64,000 nt of DNA from Malikia spinosa. GTDB taxonomy: Bacteria > Pseudomonadota > Gammaproteobacteria > Burkholderiales > Burkholderiaceae_C. The translations under genes were made by a program, and so were the position numbers. The DNA lies in NCBI RefSeq assembly GCF_002980625.1, contig NZ_PVLR01000021.1, positions 1-64,000 of the forward strand, in the 5' to 3' direction. The notes beneath the pieces are model-generated. The model did not search any database. It was not told the DNA's origin and saw nothing but the letters and a program-made list of their open reading frames with translations. Positions 47,591 through 55,022 of the stretch are shown one piece after another; the first letter of the stretch is position 1; each line of letters opens with the position of its first letter.

Positions 47591-48862
47591 TCAGGCGGGC
47601 AGTCGCTCGAGGCGCTCGGCTGCAGGGGGGTGGGAGTAATAGAAACGCGCATAGAGCGGGTCGGGGGTCAGCGTGCTGGCATTGTCCTGGTACAGCTTGA
47701 CCAGCGCGCTGGCCAGGTCCTGGCCGTCGGCATGGGCGCAGGCATAGGCATCGGCCTCGAACTCCTGCCGGCGCGACAGCTGGCTCAGCAGCGGCGTCAG
47801 GAAGAAGCTGGCCAGCGGCGCGACGTTGATGAACAGCAGCAGCGCCAACGCGCTGCTCGGCGCGACCAGGTTGGGCCGCACGCCCAGGCCGCTGTAGAAC
47901 CAGAGCTGACCCGACAGCTCGCCCAGCAGCGCGAAGCCGAGCAGGCTGATGCTGCCCATCAGGAACAGCCGCTTGGGCAGGTGGCGCCGGCTGAAATGGC
48001 CGAGTTCGTGTGCCAGCACGGCATCGATCTCGCTCGGGGCGAGTCGCTGCAGCAGGGTGTCGAAGAACACCACCCGCTTGGCCGGGCCGAAGCCGGTGAA
48101 GTAGGCGTTGGCATGCGCGCTGCGCTTGCTGCCGTCCATCACGAACAGGCCGCGCGAGCGAAAGCCGCAGCGCGCCATCAGGGTCTCGATGCGCTGGCGC
48201 AACGCGGCATCGGCCAGCGGTTCGAAGCGGTTGAACAGCGGCGCGATCAGGGTCGGATACAGCAGCAGCGTCAGCAGGCTCAGACTCAGCCAGGCGGCCC
48301 AGGACCAGGCCCACCAGAGCGAACCCGCCGCTTCCATGAGCCACAGCAGCAGGGCGGCAAACGGCAGGCCGATCGCGGCGCCGACGGTGGCCGACTTGAG
48401 CCCATCGGCCAGCCACAACCCCAGGGTCATGCGGTTGAAGCCATGGGCCTGTTCGACCCGGAAGGTGCGCACCCAGGCCCAGGGCAGCTCGAGCAAGGCC
48501 GTGATCGCGAAGAAGCCCGCCAGCAAGGCGACCTGTTGCAGCAAGCCGTCGCCGAGCTGACTGCGCAGCAGCTGGTTGAGCAGGTCGAGTCCGCCCAGCA
48601 GGGTCCAGCCCAGCAGCAGGGCCGCGCTCCAGGCCATCTCGACCAGTTCGAGCCTGAGCTTGGCCAGCGTGTAGTCGGCCGCCTTCTGGTGTGCTGCCAG
48701 GCTCACGCGGGCCGCGAACGGCGCCGGCACCGCCTGTCTGTGGCGCGCGACATGGCGAATCTGCCGGCTCGACAGCCAGAGCCGGGTCAGCAGGCCCGCG
48801 ATCAGCAGGGCGCAAAAGCCCAGCGTCCAGAGGGTGGCAAGGGAAGAGTAGGGGGAATCCAT
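47591..48862 (-). CDS. M48 family zinc metallopeptidase, Ste24/HtpX type
   Basis: 423-residue integral membrane protease with the zinc motif AHELGHF near residue 285 and the third ligand in [11 protein letters not shown] near residue 365. About seven helices are predicted, and [20 protein letters not shown] near residue 125 is typical of the CAAX-prenyl-protease-1/Ste24 branch, longer than HtpX. It would degrade or process membrane proteins. The ATG at 48860-48862 begins MDSPYSSL. It lies 12 bases before rsgA, likely one operon, and is divergent from orn. Confidence 0.92.
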   Translation of the reverse strand: MDSPYSSLATLWTLGFCALLIAGLLTRLWLSSRQIRHVARHRQAVPAPFAARVSLAAHQKAADYTLAKLRLELVEMAWSAALLLGWTLLGGLDLLNQLLRSQLGDGLLQQVALLAGFFAITALLELPWAWVRTFRVEQAHGFNRMTLGLWLADGLKSATVGAAIGLPFAALLLWLMEAAGSLWWAWSWAAWLSLSLLTLLLYPTLIAPLFNRFEPLADAALRQRIETLMARCGFRSRGLFVMDGSKRSAHANAYFTGFGPAKRVVFFDTLLQRLAPSEIDAVLAHELGHFSRRHLPKRLFLMGSISLLGFALLGELSGQLWFYSGLGVRPNLVAPSSALALLLFINVAPLASFFLTPLLSQLSRRQEFEADAYACAHADGQDLASALVKLYQDNASTLTPDPLYARFYYSHPPAAERLERLPA

Positions 48863-48920
48863 GGCTGCGAGTCTAGCGAATGCCGGCCAATGCCGTCGCG
48901 CGATCGGTGAAAATCGGGGC

Positions 48921-49532
48921 ATGAGCCAGAATCCCAGCCCCTCCGCTCCGGTTGCCCAGAGCAGCCACAGCCCAGAAACCGTCCAGCACCTGGTCAAGAG
49001 CGACCAGAACCTGATCTGGCTCGATTGCGAGATGACCGGTCTCAATCCCGAGACCGACCGCCTGATCGAGATCGCGGTCGTCATCACCGGCCCCGACCTG
49101 CTGCCGCGCGTCGAAGGCCCGGTGCTGGCGATTCACCAGAGCGATGCCGCGCTCGACGCAATGGACGCCTGGAACAAGGGCACCCACGGCCGCAGCGGCC
49201 TGATCAACCGGGTCAAGGCCAGCGCGACTTCCGAGGCCGATGCCGAGGCCCAGGTGATCGAGTTCATCCGCAAATACCTGCCCAAGGGCTCCTCGCCGAT
49301 GTGCGGCAACTCGATCGGCCAGGACCGGCGCTTCCTGGTCAAGTACATGCCCAGGCTCGAGGCCTATTTCCACTACCGCAACCTCGACGTCAGCACCCTG
49401 AAGGAGCTGGCCAAGCGCTGGCGGCCCGAGGTCTACAAGGCCTTCAAGAAGCACCAGCGCCACACCGCGCTGGCCGACGTGCACGAGTCGATCGACGAAC
49501 TCGTGCACTACCGCGAGCATTTCCTGCGCTGA
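48921..49532 (+). CDS. orn: Oligoribonuclease
   Basis: 203-residue DEDDh 3'-5' exonuclease that turns over 2-5-base RNAs and pGpG. Catalytic residues are visible in [16 protein letters not shown] near residue 32, [12 protein letters not shown] near residue 132 and [13 protein letters not shown] near residue 180. About 20 polar residues precede the domain. The ATG 48921 begins [11 protein letters not shown]. It ends one base before the convergent phosphate transporter gene. Confidence 0.97.
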   Translation: MSQNPSPSAPVAQSSHSPETVQHLVKSDQNLIWLDCEMTGLNPETDRLIEIAVVITGPDLLPRVEGPVLAIHQSDAALDAMDAWNKGTHGRSGLINRVKASATSEADAEAQVIEFIRKYLPKGSSPMCGNSIGQDRRFLVKYMPRLEAYFHYRNLDVSTLKELAKRWRPEVYKAFKKHQRHTALADVHESIDELVHYREHFLR

Positions 49533-49533
49533 A

Positions 49534-50547
49534 TCAGGCGAATAGCTGCAGGCTGATCCAGTAGCCGATCGCCGCGACGAAGGCCGAGGCGGGAATCGTC
49601 AGCACCCAGGCCCAGACGATGTTGCCCGCCACGCCCCAGCGCACCGCGCTCAGGCGCTGCACCGAGCCGACGCCGACGATGGCGCCGGTGATGGTGTGAG
49701 TAGTCGAGACCGGCACGCCGAGCGCCGTGGCCAGGAACAGCGTGATCGCGCCGCCGGTCTCGGCGCAGAAGCCGCCGACCGGCTTGAGCTTGGTGATCTT
49801 CTGACCCATGGTCTTGACGATGCGCCAGCCGCCAAACATCGTGCCGGCGCCGATTGCCGCGTAGCAGGCCACGATGACCCAGCCCGCCGGTGACTTGTCC
49901 TCGGCCGCTGCGTAGCCGGTCGCGATCAGCAGCATCCAGATGATGCCGATGGTCTTTTGCGCGTCGTTGCCGCCATGGCCCAGGCTGTAGGCCCCGGCCG
50001 ACACCAGCTGCAGCCGGCGGAACCAGCGGTCGACCTTGGACGGCGTCATGCGCCGGCAGACCCAGGCCACCAGCACCATCATCAGCGAGCCGAACAGGAA
50101 GCCCAGCAGCGGCGAGACGAAGATGAAGGTCACGGTGCGGATCAGGCCGGTCGAGACCAGCGCGCCGGCCCCGGCCTTGGCGATCACGGCTCCGACGATG
50201 CCGCCGATCAGCGCGTGCGAGGAGCTGCTCGGGATGCCGTAGTACCAGGTGATCACGTTCCAGGTGATCGCGCCGGCCAGGGCGCCGAACACTACATGGG
50301 TATCGACCACACCGGGCTGGGCGATGCCCTTGCCGACGGTGGCCGCCACGCTCAGGTGGAAGATGAAGATGGCGACGAAGTTGAAGAAGGCCGCGAAGGC
50401 CACGGCCTGCGTCGGCTTGAGCACGCCGGTCGAGACCACGGTCGCGATCGAGTTGGCGGCATCATGGAAGCCGTTCATGAAGTCGAACAGCAGCGCCATG
50501 GCCACCAGCATGGCGATGACCCAGAAGGCCGTCTGCATTGAAGTCAT
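49534..50547 (-). CDS. pit: Inorganic phosphate transporter, PiT family
   Basis: 337-residue low-affinity phosphate symporter with about ten helices. The PiT signatures are FMNGFHDAANSIATVVSTG near residue 24 and QRLSAVRWGVAGNIVWAWV near residue 300, with AYSLGHGGNDAQKTIGII near residue 190. It follows the DUF47 gene by 15 bases, the usual pair in which the PhoU-like partner modulates the transporter. Confidence 0.95.
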   Translation of the reverse strand: MTSMQTAFWVIAMLVAMALLFDFMNGFHDAANSIATVVSTGVLKPTQAVAFAAFFNFVAIFIFHLSVAATVGKGIAQPGVVDTHVVFGALAGAITWNVITWYYGIPSSSSHALIGGIVGAVIAKAGAGALVSTGLIRTVTFIFVSPLLGFLFGSLMMVLVAWVCRRMTPSKVDRWFRRLQLVSAGAYSLGHGGNDAQKTIGIIWMLLIATGYAAAEDKSPAGWVIVACYAAIGAGTMFGGWRIVKTMGQKITKLKPVGGFCAETGGAITLFLATALGVPVSTTHTITGAIVGVGSVQRLSAVRWGVAGNIVWAWVLTIPASAFVAAIGYWISLQLFA

Positions 50548-50562
50548 GGTGGATCTCCCGGA

Positions 50563-51210
50563 TCAGGAGTTCTCGAGGATCACGCCCTCGATCAGGTTGG
50601 CCACGTCCTCGCAGCGGTCGGTGATGGTCTCGAGCAGCTCGTAGATGGCCTTGAGCTTGATCAGCTCGCGCACATCGGTTTCCTCGCGGAACAGCTTGCT
50701 CATCGCGTTGCGCAGCACGCGGTCGGCGTCGGACTCGAGGCGGTCGATTTCCTCGCAGGTCTTGAGCGCGGCTTCGGCGGTCTTGGCATCGGCGATCTTG
50801 TCGAGCAGGGCGACCGCGGCCTGCAGGCGCTCGCAGCACTTGACGCCCAGATCGGTCAGGCGGCTGATCTCTTCGGTCATGTGATGCACGTCGTACAGCG
50901 CCATGGTCTCGGCCGAGTCCTGGATCAGGTCGGCGACATCGTCCATGGTGTTGATCAGCGAATGGATCTGCTCGCGGTCGATCGGCGTGATGAAGGTCTT
51001 GTGCAGCAGGCGGTTGACTTCCATCGTCACGCGGTCGGCGGCATGCTCGGCGCGATCGACTTCCTGGTTGTACTTGTCGCGCAGCACCGGATCGGCGTAG
51101 TTCTTGACCAGCTCGGCGAAGGCGTGCGAGGCCTCGACCATGTGCTTGGCATGCAGGTTGAAGAGTTCGAAGAAGTTGCCCTCTCGGGGCAGCAGTTTCC
51201 CAAAAATCAT
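50563..51210 (-). CDS. DUF47 family PhoU-like accessory protein
   Basis: 215-residue helical protein of the TIGR00153/DUF47 group. Features include MIFGKLLPREGNFFELFNLH at the start, then LLHKTFITPIDREQIHSLIN and a DDVADLI motif near residue 92. The C-terminal TDRCEDVANLIEGVILENS mirrors the first repeat. The two pseudo-repeats with E/D-x-x-x-D motifs would bind metals, as in PhoU. The larger open frame upstream is shadow of the DEAD-box gene. Confidence 0.93.
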   Translation of the reverse strand: MIFGKLLPREGNFFELFNLHAKHMVEASHAFAELVKNYADPVLRDKYNQEVDRAEHAADRVTMEVNRLLHKTFITPIDREQIHSLINTMDDVADLIQDSAETMALYDVHHMTEEISRLTDLGVKCCERLQAAVALLDKIADAKTAEAALKTCEEIDRLESDADRVLRNAMSKLFREETDVRELIKLKAIYELLETITDRCEDVANLIEGVILENS

Positions 51211-51234
51211 GTCGGCTCCTGTGGTGGGTGAAAA

Positions 51235-51250
51235 TGTCAAAAAATTGACA
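51235..51250. promoter_or_regulatory. Perfect inverted repeat in the DUF47-pit control region
   Basis: TGTCAA-AAAA-TTGACA is a perfect inverted repeat 25 bases before the DUF47 ATG. It does not fit a Pho box. Its position in the 5' leader or promoter suggests an operator for an unknown regulator. TTGACA itself could also be a -35 reading rightward, but no -10 is in place. Confidence 0.35.
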
Positions 51251-51343
51251 CAATAATGATGTAGGCGCGGATTGTAGGCGCCCGCCATGCCTTGTGTCTG
51301 TGGCGCGGCTTGACGCGCTCCATGGCGTCGAAATAAAAAAAGC

Positions 51344-51372
51344 TTGGGGAAAACCCGCAACTGTGCAATAAT
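51344..51372 (+). promoter_or_regulatory. Sigma-70 promoter of the DEAD-box helicase gene
   Basis: TTGGGG (51344-51349) and AATAAT (51367-51372, 5 of 6) are 17 bases apart. The start near 51379 would give a leader of about 265 bases. The -35 is weak. Confidence 0.4.
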
Positions 51373-51380
51373 TGAAATCA

Positions 51381-51405
51381 GTCGGCCGCATGAGCGGCGA
51401 CTTTT
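51381..51405 (+). other. Terminator-like hairpin at the start of the helicase leader
   Basis: GTCGGCCGC-ATGA-GCGGCGAC (one bulged G) is followed by TTTTA. It begins almost at the predicted transcription start. A second perfect hairpin, CCGGACT-CTTT-AGTCCGG, lies at 51575-51592. The pair suggests attenuation or RNA stabilisation. Confidence 0.4.
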
Positions 51406-51642
51406 ACGTGCATCTGCCTCACTCTGGCCCCTCACGGTGTAAACCGGCGACCCTTCACAGGGTTTGAATTCAGGGCCCCACGCATACCAGTCGGCCCACT
51501 CATGGGCACGCGGCATGCCGATCTGTTTGATGGTTGATGTTTCTTGTTGACCATGATCGGATCGGGCACGCTGCCCGGACTCTTTAGTCCGGCTCGTCCT
51601 GCTTTGCTCATTGCGCGCTGTTTTGGCGCCTGGACGATAGAC

Positions 51643-53544
51643 ATGACTGACTCTTTGCAATTCCCGGTCGAAACCGGTTTCGATTCCTCCATCACCACCG
51701 ACGTTGCTGAAGCTGCGCCGCAAGCCGCTGCACTGCCGAACGCCTTTGCCGCCCTGGGCCTGGCGCCCGAGCTGGTGCAGGCCGTCGCCGACCTCGGCTT
51801 CACCCAGCCGACCCTGGTGCAGAACGCCACCATCCCCAAGGCCATGAACGGTGGCCATAGCGAAGGCTTCACCGACCTGATGGTGTCGAGCCAGACCGGT
51901 AGCGGCAAGACCGCCGCCTTCCTGCTGCCGGTGCTGCACACCCTGCTCGAGCAGCAGGCTGCCGCCGAGGCCGCCGAGCGCGCCGACTGGGACCGCCAGG
52001 TCGCCGAAGCCGAAGCTGCCGGCCAGCCGGCACCGAAGAAGCCCAAGCGCAAGAACCCGCTGCTGGCGCGTCATTTCACCCCGGCCGTGCCCGGCGCCCT
52101 GATCCTGTGCCCTACGCGCGAACTCGCGCAGCAAGTCGCCCAGGATGCGATCGAGCTGGTCAAGCATTGCCGCGGCATGCGCATCGCCAACGTGGTCGGT
52201 GGCATTCCCTACCCGGTCCAGATCGCCAAGCTGCAGAACGCCGACCTGGTGGTCGCGACCCCGGGCCGCCTGCTCGACCTGCAACGCAACGGCCAGATCA
52301 AGCTCGACAAGGTCCAGTTCCTGGTCGTTGACGAAGCCGACCGCATGCTCGACCTGGGTTTCTCGGACGACCTGGCCGAGATCAACCAGCTGACCATCCA
52401 GCGCCACCAGACCATGATGTTCAGCGCCACCTTCGCGCCGCGCATCCAGAGCCTGGCCCAGCGCGTGATGCGTGCGCCGCAAAAGGTGCAGATCGACTCG
52501 CCGCAGGACAAGCACAGCAGCATCGAGCAGCAGCTGTTCTGGTGTGACAGCCAGGAACACAAGCGCCAGCTGCTTGACCATTGGCTGCGCGACGCGACCA
52601 TCGACCAGGCGATCGTCTTCGCCAGCACCCAGATCGAGTGCGATTCGCTGGCTGAAGAGCTGCAGCAAGTCGGTTTCTCGGCCGTGGCGCTGCACGGTGC
52701 CCTGAGCCAGGGTCTGCGTACCCGCCGCCTGATGGCGCTGCGCAACGGCCAGGTGCAGATCCTGGTCGCGACCGACGTCGCCGCCCGCGGCATCGACGTG
52801 CCGACGATCACCCACGTGTTCAACTACGGCCTGCCGCTCAAGGCCGAGGACTACACCCACCGCATCGGCCGTACCGGCCGTGCCGGTCGCAAGGGTCTGG
52901 CCGTGACCATGGCCGAGTTCCGTGACCGTCGCAAGATCGGCGAGATCGAGGCCTACAGCCAGCAGGTCATCAAGACCGCCACCATTCCGGGCCTGGAGCC
53001 CAAGAAGCAGGTCTACGAATTCAACGACCGTCGCCCGGCTGGCCGTGGCGGCAACGGTCGCGGTGCTCCCCCGCGCGGTGGCAACTCCCGCGGTGGCGCT
53101 GGCGGCGGCGGCTGGGGTGGTCGCAGCGAAGGCGGCTTCGGCGGCAATTCCGGTCGTCCGGCCAGCCGTGGTGACTTCCAGCCCCGTGGCGAGTTCCGCT
53201 CCGAGCCGCGCGGTGACGTGCGCTTCGAGTCGCGTGGCGATGCCCGTCCGGAAGGTCGCGGCGAGTTCCGTGGTGGCGACCGTTCCGAGCCGCGTGGTGA
53301 TTTCCGCGGCGAGTCGCGCGGTTTTGCTGGCCGCGAGCAGCGCCCGCAGGGTGGTTTCGGTGGCGAGCAGCGCCGTGAGTCCTTCGGCCGTCCGGCCGGC
53401 GGCGAGCGCAGCTTCGGTGACCGTCCGGCCTTCGAGCGCCGCGGCAACGAGTCGCGCGGCCATGGCGGCGGCGCACCGTCGTTCGGTGACCGTCGTCCGC
53501 GCCCTGAAAGCGGCGCCGGCAAGCCGCGCTTCGTCAAGCGCTGA
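51643..53544 (+). CDS. DEAD-box RNA helicase, RhlE-like, with RGG-rich tail
   Basis: 633-residue ATP-dependent RNA helicase. Motifs in order: Q motif region GFTQPTLVQNATIP near residue 54, motif I SSQTGSGKTAAF near 84, PTRELAQQ near 157, VVDEADRMLD near 228, SAT near 265, VATDVAARGID near 373 and HRIGRTGRAGRKG near 405. Between motifs I and Ia there is a ~50-residue charged insert rich in Ala, Glu and Lys. The last ~175 residues are Gly/Arg-rich with many RGG and SRGD-type repeats, a nonspecific RNA-binding tail. The ATG 51643 was preferred; the frame is open about 33 codons upstream but that part looks like leader. It may be cold-induced, given the long leader. Confidence 0.93.
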   Translation: MTDSLQFPVETGFDSSITTDVAEAAPQAAALPNAFAALGLAPELVQAVADLGFTQPTLVQNATIPKAMNGGHSEGFTDLMVSSQTGSGKTAAFLLPVLHTLLEQQAAAEAAERADWDRQVAEAEAAGQPAPKKPKRKNPLLARHFTPAVPGALILCPTRELAQQVAQDAIELVKHCRGMRIANVVGGIPYPVQIAKLQNADLVVATPGRLLDLQRNGQIKLDKVQFLVVDEADRMLDLGFSDDLAEINQLTIQRHQTMMFSATFAPRIQSLAQRVMRAPQKVQIDSPQDKHSSIEQQLFWCDSQEHKRQLLDHWLRDATIDQAIVFASTQIECDSLAEELQQVGFSAVALHGALSQGLRTRRLMALRNGQVQILVATDVAARGIDVPTITHVFNYGLPLKAEDYTHRIGRTGRAGRKGLAVTMAEFRDRRKIGEIEAYSQQVIKTATIPGLEPKKQVYEFNDRRPAGRGGNGRGAPPRGGNSRGGAGGGGWGGRSEGGFGGNSGRPASRGDFQPRGEFRSEPRGDVRFESRGDARPEGRGEFRGGDRSEPRGDFRGESRGFAGREQRPQGGFGGEQRRESFGRPAGGERSFGDRPAFERRGNESRGHGGGAPSFGDRRPRPESGAGKPRFVKR

Positions 53545-53572
53545 GCACTGGGCCTAGGCCCACTCCCGAAAG

Positions 53573-53595
53573 AACCCGGCCTTGGTCGGGTTTTT
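53573..53595 (+). terminator. Intrinsic terminator after the DEAD-box gene
   Basis: ACCCG pairs with CGGGT around an eight-base loop and is followed by T5 (reading CGGGTTTTT). It lies 30 bases after the stop, downstream of the palindrome GGGCCTAGGCCC. Confidence 0.75.
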
Positions 53596-53771
53596 CACGT
53601 CTGGCCTGCATCGTTGCTTGCCTCTCATCAGCCTTGACAGCCTGTCATCGCAGCCCCAGCATCGAAGCGGACCGATGGCGTGCACAGGCGACACCGGCGG
53701 CGTGATCGCTGCCGTGGACGCCATTGGCATGATGGGCACGGTCGGCGTGACCGCTACAAGGGAGAACAAGA

Positions 53772-54947
53772 ATGCAATACAGGATGCGACTGGTTTCGCT
53801 CGCTCTCGTGGCCTGGCTGGCCGCTTGCGGTGATGGTGGGCCCGACACCCGTGCGGTGCGAGTCGCGGGCGACAGCCTGAGCGACAGCGGCACTTTCGGC
53901 TTCAAGGCGACCGTGCAGGGCAGCACCCTGGCCGATACCTGGATCTGGACCGATCATGTGTCCAGCGCGCTCGGGGTCGGGGCACTTTGCCCGCGCTACC
54001 TGGCGGCCGATGCCAATCAGGTGGCGCTCAACACGAATCCTGCCTTTGCCGCCTGCAGCTCGCATGCGGTGGTGCGGGCCCGCATCAACGTGCCGCCCGA
54101 CATGGCGGCCGGCGACGACAGCCCGTTCTCGATCCTGCAGCAGCTTGAGGACCTGTCCGTTACCCGCTACGACCCCGAGGAGCTGCTGCTGCTCGATGGG
54201 GGTGGCAACGACCTGGCCGACCTGATGCGCGGCTTCCTGACGCTGGGCTCCGAGCTGCAGGCGCCGCTGCCTTTCGCCGACACCCGCTTCGTCAAGCTGC
54301 TGGGCGAACTCGGCATCGTCCCGGCGAGCACTGCTGCGACCGATCTGGCCCAGGCTGGCGGCCAGTACATGTTGGCCCTGGCCGACCGCTTCAGCGCCCA
54401 GATCCGGGCCCAGGCCCTGGATCGTGGCGCGCAGCGCGTCGTGCTGCTGACCATGCCCGACCTGACTCGCACGCCTTACTTCCAGGCCATGCTGGCGGCG
54501 GTGGCCCAGGCCAACGGCGGCGGCAATGCCGGCCAGGCCGCCGCACTGCAGGTACAGGCCATGGCCGACGGCTGGATCCAGGCCTTCAACGCCCGCCTCA
54601 AGGCCAGTTTTGCCACTGAAGCGCGGGTGGCGGTGGTTGATTTCCATGCCGCCTTGCGGCTGTGGGTCACGCCGGCGGCCGTTGCCGGCCAGCCCAACCC
54701 CTACGGCTTCACCAACACCACCGATCCGGCCTGTGCCCCCACCGGGACTGATGCGATGGGGCTGCCGTCCTATTTCCTCGGCAGCTGCTTCGCCGCCGAT
54801 CTGTCGCGCCAGCTGCCGCAGGCAGCACTCAACCCCGGTTGGTGGAGCGGCCATGTCTTCGCCGACGACTTCCACGGCAGCCCGAGGACCAACCAGCTGA
54901 TGGCCGAGCTGGTGCTCGACACCCTGCGCAGCCGCGGCTGGTATTGA
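53772..54947 (+). CDS. SGNH/GDSL-family hydrolase, lipoprotein
   Basis: 391-residue exported esterase or lipase. The signal peptide ends in the lipobox LAACGDGG, so it is probably anchored in the outer membrane. The nucleophile block is VAGDSLSDSGTFGFK near residue 31 (GDSL with Ser at 34). The block III Asn is in LLDGGGNDLADL near residue 142. The block V Asp-x-x-His is in HVFADDFHGSPRTN near residue 368. The spacing and size resemble GDSL lipases with C-terminal catalytic DxxH. GGGAG lies before the ATG. Substrate unknown. Confidence 0.85.
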   Translation: MQYRMRLVSLALVAWLAACGDGGPDTRAVRVAGDSLSDSGTFGFKATVQGSTLADTWIWTDHVSSALGVGALCPRYLAADANQVALNTNPAFAACSSHAVVRARINVPPDMAAGDDSPFSILQQLEDLSVTRYDPEELLLLDGGGNDLADLMRGFLTLGSELQAPLPFADTRFVKLLGELGIVPASTAATDLAQAGGQYMLALADRFSAQIRAQALDRGAQRVVLLTMPDLTRTPYFQAMLAAVAQANGGGNAGQAAALQVQAMADGWIQAFNARLKASFATEARVAVVDFHAALRLWVTPAAVAGQPNPYGFTNTTDPACAPTGTDAMGLPSYFLGSCFAADLSRQLPQAALNPGWWSGHVFADDFHGSPRTNQLMAELVLDTLRSRGWY

Positions 54948-55022
54948 GCGCTCGGTCGGGTCTGTCAGCTCGATCGGATCGCAGCAAGGCGCGAATGCAG
55001 CGCGCCTTCCTACAATCGGTCC

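Larger units (their letters stand above)
51211..51642. other. Intergenic region with divergent promoters and a structured leader
   Basis: This 432-base stretch lies between the divergent DUF47 and DEAD-box genes and holds no supported gene. It contains a perfect inverted repeat near DUF47, a plausible sigma-70 promoter at 51344-51372 and several hairpins between that promoter and the helicase ATG. Short open frames here are not conserved-looking. Confidence 0.6.

Noticed and set aside
51211..51300. Pho box upstream of DUF47-pit
   Set aside because: No direct repeat of CTGTCAT type with 11-base spacing was found; the TGTCAA dyad is an inverted repeat.
52990..53530. Dense short repeats resembling a repeat array
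   Set aside because: These are in-frame RGG/SRGD-type codon repeats of the DEAD-box tail, with no constant spacer length, so not CRISPR or a tandem array.
53634..53662. Perfect TTGACA as a promoter for the SGNH lipoprotein gene
   Set aside because: The only hexamer at the right distance (CAGCAT) matches 3 of 6 positions, so the call is too weak.
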